This document shows, one piece after another, positions 33,299-41,327 of a stretch of 64,000 nucleotides of DNA. The position numbers and the translations under genes are program-made. Each line of letters opens with the position of its first letter. Within the stretch, counting starts at the first letter, position 1. Under the pieces are notes generated by a model. That model made no database searches. It was not told the origin of the DNA and saw only the letters and a list, made by a program, of their open reading frames with translations. Source of the stretch: Kribbella sp. ALI-6-A (lineage in GTDB: Bacteria > Actinomycetota > Actinomycetes > Propionibacteriales > Kribbellaceae); NCBI RefSeq assembly GCF_001984195.1, contig NZ_MTQN01000011.1, forward strand, positions 1,116,001-1,180,000, read 5' to 3'.

Positions 33299-34731
33299 GG
33301 CGGCTGTCGCTGCGGTCCCGGCTGGTGCTGATCACCCTTGTTCTGCTCGTGGTCGGCCTCGCCGCGGGCAGCACGATCGTCACCTCACGGCTACAGGACC
33401 ACCTCGAGACCCGGCTGGATTCGGAACTCCGCTCGGTCGGGCGACTGCTGCAGTTGTCCGGCGCCCCGATCAACCCGGACCGCGCGGACGCCAACGCCCA
33501 GCAGCTGGCGCTGGGACTGGACCTGTTCGGCAGCCCGTACTTCGTGTTCCTCGACCCGGCCGGCACCGTCGTCAGCGAGGTCAGCTCTCCGCGGATCGGT
33601 CCTGACCAGCTGCCGCGGGTGGAGGACCTCCGCAAGGCGCCGCCGGGCGGTTCCGCCGTCGTCGTCACCTCGGCCGACGGCGCCAGCCGGTGGCGCGCGA
33701 TCGCTTTGTCCCGGCAGTCCGGCTCGCTGATCGTGGCGGGTTCGTTCGCCGAGGCCGACTCCACGGTCGCCCGAGTACGGCGGAGCAGCCTGATCGCCGG
33801 TTCGCTGACCCTGGCCGCGCTCGCCGTCGCCGGCTGGTTCGCGGTGAACGGCGGTCTGCGGCCGCTGCGCCGGATCGAGCACACCGCGGCGGCCATCGCG
33901 GGCGGCGACCTGTCGCGCCGGGTGCCGGACCTCGCCGCGCCAGGCACCGAGATCGGCCGCCTGTCCGCCTCGCTGAACACGATGCTGGTCCAGCTGGAGC
34001 AGGCCTTCGCCGACCGGTCGGCCTCCGAAGCCCGGATGCGCGCTTTCGTCTCCGACGTCAGCCACGAGCTGCGCACCCCGCTGTTCGGGATCAAAGGCTT
34101 CACCGAGCTGTACCGGATGGGCGCCCTGTCCGAACCGGCGGACGTCGACGCGACCATGCGCCGGATCGAGCAGGAGGCCGGGAGGCTGGCCGGCCTGACC
34201 GAGGATCTGCTGCTGCTCGCGCAACTCGACGAGGCGCCGGAGTCCCTGCTCGAGCCGGCGCCGATGGACCTGCGGACACTGGCCAACGACGCCCGGCACG
34301 ACCTGCGCGCGCTGGACCCGTCACGGCCGGTCGAGCTGACCGGCCCCGGCGGTGGCCCGCCCGGACCGGCGCCGGTGTTGGGTGACGAGGCGCGCCTCCG
34401 CCAGGTCGTCACCAACCTGGTCGGCAACGCCGTGGCCCACACCCCACCCGGTACGCCGGTACGGATCGGAGTCGGCACCACCGAGAACCGCGCGGTTCTG
34501 GAGATCTCCGACCAGGGTCCGGGACTGACCGCCGAGCAGGCCGGCCGCGTGTTCGACCGCTTCTACCGGGCCGACCGCTCGCGCAGCCGCTCCGGGGGTG
34601 CCAACGCGGGCCTGGGTCTGGCGATCGCTCGATCGCTGGCCCAGGCCCACGGTGGCGACGTGGAGCTGACGACCGCCGCGGGGAAAGGTGCCTGCTTCCG
34701 GATCACGCTTCCCCTGGCGGCTCGTCCCTGA
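33295..34731 (+). CDS. OmpR-type sensor histidine kinase
   Basis: 478 aa. TM1 (about 10-32), a periplasmic domain of about 130 residues, TM2 (about 163-185), a HAMP domain (RIEHTAAAIAGGDLSRRVPDL), HisKA with His257 in SDVSHELRTPL and HATPase with VVTNLVGNAVAHTP, DQGPGLT and GGANAGLGLAIA. The layout is that of PrrB/TcrY-like kinases. The GTG start overlaps the regulator stop. The ligand is unknown; the neighbouring ABC exporter suggests an envelope or antibiotic signal. Confidence 0.95.
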   Translation: MRRLSLRSRLVLITLVLLVVGLAAGSTIVTSRLQDHLETRLDSELRSVGRLLQLSGAPINPDRADANAQQLALGLDLFGSPYFVFLDPAGTVVSEVSSPRIGPDQLPRVEDLRKAPPGGSAVVVTSADGASRWRAIALSRQSGSLIVAGSFAEADSTVARVRRSSLIAGSLTLAALAVAGWFAVNGGLRPLRRIEHTAAAIAGGDLSRRVPDLAAPGTEIGRLSASLNTMLVQLEQAFADRSASEARMRAFVSDVSHELRTPLFGIKGFTELYRMGALSEPADVDATMRRIEQEAGRLAGLTEDLLLLAQLDEAPESLLEPAPMDLRTLANDARHDLRALDPSRPVELTGPGGGPPGPAPVLGDEARLRQVVTNLVGNAVAHTPPGTPVRIGVGTTENRAVLEISDQGPGLTAEQAGRVFDRFYRADRSRSRSGGANAGLGLAIARSLAQAHGGDVELTTAAGKGACFRITLPLAARP

Positions 34732-34739
34732 TCGACCGC

Positions 34740-36623
34740 TTACCCCGTGTAGGTCGCGCTCAGGTGGTAGAGCCGGCCACCCCAGCCCTCCTCGGGGAAG
34801 GAGTCCGAGACGCGCACGTACGCGACCTTGTCCGGACCGAGGTGCGGCGTCAGGTCGAACGTCCGGGCGGCCTTGTTCTCGCCGCTGTGGACGTGCTGGG
34901 TCTCCCGCGCCACGGTGGTCCACTGCCGGCCGTCCCCGCTCACCTCGACGACGTACTCGTTGTCGATCGTCAGCGTCGCGGACGCCGACGTGGTGCCGGA
35001 CGGGAACGGGAAGCGGTAGACGAAGTACGCGTTGCCGTCGGCAAAGCGGTTCTGTACGCCGTTGCTCTGCGAGCCGCCCGCGTCCCACAGCCAGGGCAGC
35101 TCGGCCGCGGTGCCGGTGTCGAAGTCCACGCTGCGCGCCACCAGGATTTCGGCCTGCGTGGTGAACGCCAGGAGTGGGCCGGACGTCGCGGTCACGGTCA
35201 CCGGGTAGCGGCCGTCCGCCGTACCGCCGGGGATCACCACGTCGAGCTGGACCTCAGCTTGCACCGGTACGGCGTTGCCCTTCGGGCGCAGGGTCACGGT
35301 CGCCTGGCGCGGCGTCACGGTCCAGCCCTCGGGAGCCGAGGCCCGTACGTCGGCGATGATCCGTTGTCCCGCTGGTGCCGTCGCCTGGACCCGAGCCACC
35401 AGCTTGACGTGGGTCGCACTCGCGCTCGCGGCCATCACCACGGGCTGCGCCGGAGTCATGGTCGCGGACAGGGACCGCACCGGCGGTCGCGCCGGTACGT
35501 CGGCGATCAGGGCGCTGAGCGCGCTGGCCTGGGTTCGCCAGTCGAAGACGTTCGGCGTACCGCCGGCCCAGTGCAGTCCGAGTCGTCCGGCCGCATCCCG
35601 GTCGTTGTCCCAGACACTGGCGGCCTGCCGGGCCTGGAAAGCGAGGTAGCGGTCGTGCGTGGTGTCGGTCAGGTCCATCCAGTAGCGCAGGAAGATGCCC
35701 TTGAACTGCTTCTGGTTGTCGTCGCACACCTTGCCCGGTACGTCGCAGGACTCGGTCAGGATTCCGTTGGAGACCAGGCCGCCAGCGCCGATCGCGGAGT
35801 CCGCCAGCCGTCGTACCGTCGTCAGCAGCTGGGGGTTCCGGGTCGCGCGCCACAGCTCGAGGCCGGCGCCGATCGCGAGGCCCTGGTTGTAGGTCCACAC
35901 GGTCTCGTTGTTGCTCTTGCATGTGCTCGTGGTCAAGCCGTCGTTCACCAGGCCGTCGGCGTTGATCAGGCCGCTGCCGGTGAGCCAGTTCCAGCCCTGT
36001 TGCGCGCGGCCGAGCCAGTGCTTGTCACCGGGGATCCGGTTGTGCAGCTCGGCGGTGAGACGGATCCAGAGGCCGTTGGTGACGGCGTTCTTGTACGTGC
36101 GCTCGGCGTCCCACCAGACCCCGCCGCCGCAGGTGTCGTCCCAGTAGTCCTCGACGTACCGGGCGATCGTGACCGCCATGTCGAGGTACTTGGGGTTCTT
36201 GGTCAGGTCGTAGGTCTGGATCCAGGTCAGCGCCCACCATTCGGAGTCGTCGATGGCGCGGCTGGTGAAGTTGCCGAGCAGCGGATCGCCCGACAGGTAG
36301 CCGGCCGGGAAGACGCCCTTGGCCTTCTCGAACGTGTTGTCCAGCTGCGGGAGGTAGCGGCGGTCGCCGGTGCGTTCCGTGTAGTCGCCGATGGTCTGCA
36401 GGGCGACGGCGGAGTTCCACCAGCTGGAGGGGAACCAGGCCTTGACCGGCTCGTACGAACTCATCAGGACGTCGGCGGCGACCCGGGCGCGGGCCGTCGC
36501 GGTCGGGCCGTCGGCACCTCCGCCCGGATCGGCTCCGGCAGGCAGTGCCGATACCAGTCCGACGGCCAGCGACGCCACGCCGGCCGTCAGGGCACGCAGA
36601 ACGCGTGAACGATTCAGGATCAT
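34740..36623 (-). CDS. Secreted glycoside hydrolase family 76 (alpha-1,6-mannanase-like)
   Basis: 627 aa. Signal peptide with Arg/Leu-rich start and VASLAVGLVSALPAGADP cleavage region. The GH76 domain (about 45-390) is an (alpha/alpha)6 fold with the catalytic Asp pair in SRAIDDSEWWALTWIQ and the CGGGVWWD and YKNAVTNGL motifs. A NEW3-like or Ig-like domain (about 400-500) and a C-terminal discoidin/CBM-like domain (about 510-627) follow. GH76 enzymes cut alpha-mannan of yeast walls or mycobacterial mannosides. ATG at 36623 has GAGGAG upstream. A LacI-type operator lies 47 nt before the start. Confidence 0.92.
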   Translation of the reverse strand: MILNRSRVLRALTAGVASLAVGLVSALPAGADPGGGADGPTATARARVAADVLMSSYEPVKAWFPSSWWNSAVALQTIGDYTERTGDRRYLPQLDNTFEKAKGVFPAGYLSGDPLLGNFTSRAIDDSEWWALTWIQTYDLTKNPKYLDMAVTIARYVEDYWDDTCGGGVWWDAERTYKNAVTNGLWIRLTAELHNRIPGDKHWLGRAQQGWNWLTGSGLINADGLVNDGLTTSTCKSNNETVWTYNQGLAIGAGLELWRATRNPQLLTTVRRLADSAIGAGGLVSNGILTESCDVPGKVCDDNQKQFKGIFLRYWMDLTDTTHDRYLAFQARQAASVWDNDRDAAGRLGLHWAGGTPNVFDWRTQASALSALIADVPARPPVRSLSATMTPAQPVVMAASASATHVKLVARVQATAPAGQRIIADVRASAPEGWTVTPRQATVTLRPKGNAVPVQAEVQLDVVIPGGTADGRYPVTVTATSGPLLAFTTQAEILVARSVDFDTGTAAELPWLWDAGGSQSNGVQNRFADGNAYFVYRFPFPSGTTSASATLTIDNEYVVEVSGDGRQWTTVARETQHVHSGENKAARTFDLTPHLGPDKVAYVRVSDSFPEEGWGGRLYHLSATYTG

Positions 36624-36669
36624 GAGCGGATCTCCTCGAGGCTTCCGGGCGGGGCGACCGACCGAGGTT

Positions 36670-36681
36670 GGAAACGTTTCC
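36670..36681. promoter_or_regulatory. Candidate LacI-family operator
   Basis: The perfect palindrome GGAAACGTTTCC is the classic LacI/CcpA-type core with a central CG. It lies in the divergent region between the GH76 gene and the monooxygenase gene. No lacI gene is in the window, so the repressor is encoded elsewhere. Confidence 0.65.
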
Positions 36682-36813
36682 TTCCGAGCTGACCGGAGTA
36701 TCGTCGCCAGCCGGGACAACGATGTCAATGCCGAACGATGAGACGATCAAAGTGCAGTAGTTCAGGTGAATTACAGTCTTTTCCGTCCTGTCCTCCGCCG
36801 GAAAGGTCTCGCC

Positions 36814-37899
36814 GTGAGTCTCGAATTCCTCTGGTACATCCCCAATCAGGTGCAACCCGGACACCGGGGTGACGACGCCACCGCCGGGCACAACAGCCTC
36901 GACCGGTTGACCGAGCTCGCGCGGCTGACCGAGCAGCACGGCTGGGGCGGGGCGTTGATCGGGACGGGGTGGGGCCGGCCCGACACGCTCACCGTGGCGA
37001 CGGCGCTCGCGGCGCGGACGACGACGTTCCAGCCGCTGGCGGCGATCCGGCCGGGCTACTGGCATCCCGCGCAGTTCGCCTCGGCGGCGAGCACGCTCGA
37101 CGATCTGACCGGCGGGCGACTGCTGATCAACATCGTGTCGGGCCAGGACAGCCTCGCGGCGTACGGCGACAGCGAGGGCGACCAGGCCCAGCGGTACGCG
37201 CGGACCAAGGAGTTCCTGCAGCTCGTCCGCCGGTTGTGGACGGAGGAGGACGTCGCCTTCACCGGCGACTACTTCCAGGTCACCGGCTCGACCGTCGCCA
37301 CCAAGCCGGTCGCGCGCGAGGGCCGTCCCCACCCCCGCCTGTACTTCGGTGGCGCCTCCCCCGCCGCCGAACGCGTCGCGGCGACCGACGCCGACGTCCA
37401 ACTCTTCTGGGGCGAACCACTCGACGGCATCGCCGAACGCATCGCCCGGCTCGAGACCCTGCAGTCCGAACTCGGCCGCGAACACAAGCCCCTCGAATAC
37501 GGCCTGCGCATCACCACGCTGATCCGCGACACCACCGATCAGGCCTGGTCCGACGCCGAGGCGAAGGTCGCGAAGATGGCCGAAGGCCGCGGCCTGCCCG
37601 ACACCCACGGCACCGCCCACCCCGCGGGCAGGCGCTTCAAAGCCGTAGGCCAGCAACGCCTCCTGGAACTCGCCGACCGCGGCGAGGTCCTGGACGACAA
37701 CCTCTACACGGCCCCCGGCAAGTACGGCGGCGGAGGTGCCGGCACCACCTGGCTCGTCGGCTCCCCCGAGGACGTCGCCAAGTCCCTGCGCAGGTACCAG
37801 GACCTCGGCATCACCCACTTCATCCTGTCGGACACCCCCTACCGCGAGGAGATCTCCCGCGTCGGCGACCAGCTCCTGCCTCTCCTCTCCGGCAGGTAG
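36814..37899 (+). CDS. LLM-class flavin-dependent monooxygenase (SsuD-like)
   Basis: 361 aa, the length of FMNH2-dependent alkanesulfonate monooxygenase. N-terminal LEFLWYIPNQ, GTGWGRPDTLTVA, IRPGYWHPAQFA, LLINIVSGQD and the late GTTWLVGSPEDVA are family-like blocks for the TIM-barrel luciferase-like fold. GTG at 36814 is preferred: GAAAGG lies 8 nt upstream and the family starts with SLEFLW-like sequence; an ATG at 36766 would add 16 residues. A small hairpin (TTTCCG 36780-36785 with CGGAAA 36799-36804) covers the ribosome binding site. No ssuE or transporter partner is adjacent. Confidence 0.88.
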   Translation: MSLEFLWYIPNQVQPGHRGDDATAGHNSLDRLTELARLTEQHGWGGALIGTGWGRPDTLTVATALAARTTTFQPLAAIRPGYWHPAQFASAASTLDDLTGGRLLINIVSGQDSLAAYGDSEGDQAQRYARTKEFLQLVRRLWTEEDVAFTGDYFQVTGSTVATKPVAREGRPHPRLYFGGASPAAERVAATDADVQLFWGEPLDGIAERIARLETLQSELGREHKPLEYGLRITTLIRDTTDQAWSDAEAKVAKMAEGRGLPDTHGTAHPAGRRFKAVGQQRLLELADRGEVLDDNLYTAPGKYGGGGAGTTWLVGSPEDVAKSLRRYQDLGITHFILSDTPYREEISRVGDQLLPLLSGR

Positions 37900-38020
37900 G
37901 TGCAGACCACACACAGCCACCTTCCACTTCACCGCTTACGGAACGCTTTCGGGCGTAGATCACCACCGGTACACTTTCGACCACGATCGGTGAACGCGTG
38001 AGGCGTAGTGAGGTGTTGTT

Positions 38021-38947
38021 TTGGCCAGACCGATGACGGCTGACCAGACGGTGGCGGCGTTGCGAAAGTGGGGGGTCAAGTTCCGGGAGTACCCGGGCTG
38101 GCGGACGCGGGGGCGACCTGGCGGGTTCGGTGACGTGCGCGGGGTGATGGTGCACCACACCGGCAGCAACTCGCAGAGCAACGACTACCTGAACTTCCTG
38201 TTCGTGCGCGGGCGGCCGGAGGACGGGATCCCGGGGCCGCTGTGCAACGTCGCGACCGACTCGGACGGCGATCTGCACCTGGGCGCGGTCGGCCGGGCGA
38301 ACCACGCCGGCCGGGGATCGTCGACCACGCTCAACCGGGTGACCGCGCAGAACTACGCCGGCTACACCTCCGAACTGCGACCCGGCGTCGACAACGTCGA
38401 CGGCAACGCGCACTACTACGGCAACGAGGTCCGGTACGACGGCGCTCGGCCGATGACCGCCGCGCAGTACCGGACCGCGCTGCTGCACGCCGCCGCGATC
38501 TGCGACTTCCACGGCTGGTCCGCGCTCTCGGTGATCGGGCACCGCGAGCACAGCCGCCGCAAGGTCGACCCAGGCCGCAACCCGATGAACAAATTCCGCA
38601 CCGACCTGGCCGCCGTACTGCGGGCCGGACCCGATGGAGACGACATGGCAAACGCCGACGAGGTACTCGCCGAGCTGAGGAAGTTCCAGACCGCCGAAGC
38701 GCAGCGGTACGCCGACCTGGCGAACCGGGTGCAGAGCCTGATCGACCAGGAGGAAGGCCGGTACGCCGATCTGCAGCGCCGGGTCCAAGGTCTGGTCAAC
38801 CAGGAGGCCGGCCGGTACGCCGACTACGTCCGCCGCTTCAACGCGATCCTGGCCGCGCTGCCCAACGGCGCTCAGCTCCCGCCGATGGATCCCCCGGCGG
38901 AACCGGAAGCGGTTCCGAAACCCGAGGAGACTTCTTCCACCTCTTGA
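38021..38947 (+). CDS. N-acetylmuramoyl-L-alanine amidase-like protein (Amidase_2/PGRP) with coiled-coil tail
   Basis: 308 aa. The amidase_2 fold shows Zn-ligand candidates in VMVHHTGS (His45/His46) and GHREHSRRKVDPGRNP, with Asp in place of the Cys/His seen in T7 lysozyme. Endolysins of actinophages share this layout. The tail (about 215-275) holds three repeats of (E/G)xRYADLxxRVQxLxxQE and ends Pro/Glu-rich. No signal peptide. TTG start at 38021 follows GAGGTGTTGTT; ATG 38033 is an alternative. A domesticated phage-like lysin is plausible; no other phage genes are near. Confidence 0.8.
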   Translation: MARPMTADQTVAALRKWGVKFREYPGWRTRGRPGGFGDVRGVMVHHTGSNSQSNDYLNFLFVRGRPEDGIPGPLCNVATDSDGDLHLGAVGRANHAGRGSSTTLNRVTAQNYAGYTSELRPGVDNVDGNAHYYGNEVRYDGARPMTAAQYRTALLHAAAICDFHGWSALSVIGHREHSRRKVDPGRNPMNKFRTDLAAVLRAGPDGDDMANADEVLAELRKFQTAEAQRYADLANRVQSLIDQEEGRYADLQRRVQGLVNQEAGRYADYVRRFNAILAALPNGAQLPPMDPPAEPEAVPKPEETSSTS

Positions 38948-39003
38948 ATTAAGAAAGGAAGTTGGCTTTCCTGGTGAGTCACCCTCACCAAGGAGAGCCC
39001 CGC

Positions 39004-41238
39004 ATGTCTGGAGTCGCCCCACTCCGTCCGCCCCCGCGTGCCCGCAACCGGCGGTTCGCCGCGATCGCCGCGGCGACCGTGGCCGCCGTCGCCGCCACCA
39101 CCCTGACGGTGGTGAACTCGCCGGACGCCACCGCCGCCATCTCCCCCACCGGCTGGAACACCGTCGCCGCCAAGCACAGTGGCAAGTGCGTCGACGCCCG
39201 CGCGGCCGCGACCGCCAACGGCACCGCCGTACAGCAGTACACCTGCAACAGCAGCACCGCCCAGCAGTGGCAGTTCCAGCCCACCACTGACGGCTACGTG
39301 CGGATCAACGCGCGCAACGCCGCGAGCCAGGTACTGGACGTCACGAACGTCTCCACCGCTGACAGCGCCCTGATCCAGTTGTGGGCCTATGGCAACGGAA
39401 ACAACCAGCAGTGGCGTCCGGTCGAGGAGGCCGACGGCGCCTACCACCTCGTCAACCGCCACAGCGGCAAGTGCCTCGACGTGCCGTCCGCCTCGAGCGC
39501 GGACAGCGTCCAGCTGCAGCAGTACACCTGCAACGGCAGCGCCGCCCAATCGTTCAGGATCAGCCCCGTGGACGGTACGCCCCCGACCAACCCACCCGGT
39601 ACGCCGGACCTCGGCCCGAACGTCTCGGTCTTCGACCCGTCGATGCCGGCCAGCCAGATCCAGTCGCGGCTCGACCAGGTCTTCGCGCAGCAGGAGGAGA
39701 ACCAGTACGGCGAACAGCGGTACGCGCTGCTGTTCAAGCCCGGCAGCTACAACGTCAGCGCCAACGTCGGCTTCTTCACCCAGGTGGCCGGCCTCGGCCT
39801 GACGCCGGGCAGCGTGAACATCAACGGCGCGGTGCACGTCGAGGCCGACTGGTTCCCGCCGCAGAACGCGACGCACAACTTTTGGCGCGGCGCCGAAGGA
39901 CTCACCGTCACTCCGCCCGGCGGGCTCGACCGATGGGCGGTCAGCCAGGCGTCGGCGTACCGGCGGATGCATCTGAAGGGCAACCTCGCGCTCGACGACG
40001 GCGGCTGGGCCAGCGGCGGCTTCATGGCCGACACGCTCGTCGACGGCCAGGTCCGCTCCGGCAGCCAGCAGCAGTGGCTGTCCCGCAACACCAACTGGGG
40101 CAGCTGGACCGGGCAGAACTGGAACATGGTTTTTGTCGGCGCGCAGAACGCCCCGGCCGGCACGTTCCCCAACCCGCCGTACACGAAGGTCGCGCAGACC
40201 CCGATCATCCGCGAGAAGCCCTACCTGTACGTCGACAACGCCGGCGCGTACCAGGTGTTCGTCCCGGCGCTGAAGGCGAACACGGCGGGCCCCAGCTGGA
40301 CCAGCGGAACCCCGGCCGGTCAGTCGCTGCCGATCAGCCAGTTCTACGTCGCCAAGCCGGGCGTGTCGGCCGCGACGCTGAACGCGGAACTTGCCTCAGG
40401 CAAGAATCTGCTGTTCACCCCGGGAATCTTCCGGCTGTCCGAGCCGCTGCGGATCACCCGGCCGGACACGGTCGTGCTCGGCCTCGGCCTGGCGACGCTG
40501 ATGCCGACCAACGGCAACAGCGCGATCACCGTCGCGGACGTGGACGGCGTCAAGGTGGCCGGCGTACTGATCGACGCGGCGCCGACGAACTCGGCACTGC
40601 TGATGGAGGTCGGTCCGACCGGCTCGTCGGCGAGCCACAGCGCGAACCCGACGTCGCTGCACGACGTGTACTTCCGGATCGGCGGGTCGGCGGTCGGCAA
40701 GGCGACCGAGACGCTGCGGATCAACAGCGACAACGTGATCCTCGACCACGCGTGGCTGTGGCGCGGCGACCACTCCTTCGGCGTCGGCTGGAACACCAAC
40801 ACCGCCGACGTCGGTCTGGTGGTCAACGGCGACGATGTCACGGCGTACGGGCTGTTCGTCGAGCATTACCAGAAGTACCAGACGATCTGGAACGGCAACG
40901 GCGGGCGGACGTACTTCTACCAGAACGAGATGCCGTACGACCCGCCGAACCAGGCCGCCTGGATGAACGGCTCGACCCGTGGGTACGCCGCGTACAAGGT
41001 GGCCGACTCGGTCACCACGCACGAGGCCTGGGGGCTCGGCAGCTACTGCGTCTTCACCAGTGACGCGAGCATCGTCGCCGAGCGCGCCTTCGAGGTGCCG
41101 AACAAGGCGGGCGTGAAGTTCCACAACATGGTCACCGTCTCGCTCGGCGGCCGCGGCACGATCGCGCACGTCATCAACAACACCGGCGGGCCGTCCAACT
41201 CCAGCACCAACGTCGCCCAGTGGGTCAACTATCCCTAA
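39004..41238 (+). CDS. Secreted CBM13 (ricin-type lectin) plus beta-helix protein
   Basis: 744 aa. Signal peptide (RRFAAIAAATVAAVAATTL) cut near DATAA. A ricin-type CBM13 domain (about 45-185) has QxW-type blocks (CNSSTAQQWQF, GNNQQWRPV) and KCLDVP repeats. After a Pro/Thr linker, a roughly 540-residue parallel beta-helix-like domain follows (FKPGSYNVSANVGF, VADVDGVKVAGVLIDAAPTN, NSDNVILDHAWLWRGDH). Relatives are often mislabelled adenylyl cyclase; polysaccharide hydrolysis or lysis is more likely. ATG 39004 has AAGGAGAG upstream. Confidence 0.85.
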   Translation: MSGVAPLRPPPRARNRRFAAIAAATVAAVAATTLTVVNSPDATAAISPTGWNTVAAKHSGKCVDARAAATANGTAVQQYTCNSSTAQQWQFQPTTDGYVRINARNAASQVLDVTNVSTADSALIQLWAYGNGNNQQWRPVEEADGAYHLVNRHSGKCLDVPSASSADSVQLQQYTCNGSAAQSFRISPVDGTPPTNPPGTPDLGPNVSVFDPSMPASQIQSRLDQVFAQQEENQYGEQRYALLFKPGSYNVSANVGFFTQVAGLGLTPGSVNINGAVHVEADWFPPQNATHNFWRGAEGLTVTPPGGLDRWAVSQASAYRRMHLKGNLALDDGGWASGGFMADTLVDGQVRSGSQQQWLSRNTNWGSWTGQNWNMVFVGAQNAPAGTFPNPPYTKVAQTPIIREKPYLYVDNAGAYQVFVPALKANTAGPSWTSGTPAGQSLPISQFYVAKPGVSAATLNAELASGKNLLFTPGIFRLSEPLRITRPDTVVLGLGLATLMPTNGNSAITVADVDGVKVAGVLIDAAPTNSALLMEVGPTGSSASHSANPTSLHDVYFRIGGSAVGKATETLRINSDNVILDHAWLWRGDHSFGVGWNTNTADVGLVVNGDDVTAYGLFVEHYQKYQTIWNGNGGRTYFYQNEMPYDPPNQAAWMNGSTRGYAAYKVADSVTTHEAWGLGSYCVFTSDASIVAERAFEVPNKAGVKFHNMVTVSLGGRGTIAHVINNTGGPSNSSTNVAQWVNYP

Positions 41239-41267
41239 GAGTTCACGCTGCGCTGTGGAATAGTTAC

Positions 41268-41327
41268 AGTCATGGTCTCACCATAGGAACGAACTTTCCG
41301 CCCCGTTCCGAAGGTGAGACCATGACT
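41268..41327 (+). promoter_or_regulatory. Long hairpin enclosing the phoD ribosome binding site and start codon
   Basis: AGTCATGGTCTCACC (41268-41282) and GGTGAGACCATGACT (41313-41327) are a perfect 15-bp inverted repeat. Inside it, after a symmetric 3x3 loop, GGAACG (41286-41291) pairs with CGTTCC (41304-41309) around a 12-nt apical loop. The right arm holds AAGGTGAG and the ATG at 41322. Folded RNA would hide the start; as DNA the arms could be an operator. Confidence 0.75.

Noticed and set aside
38021..38947. Prophage remnant around the amidase gene
   Set aside because: Only the lysin-like gene is present; no holin, integrase, terminase or tail genes and no attachment repeats were seen.
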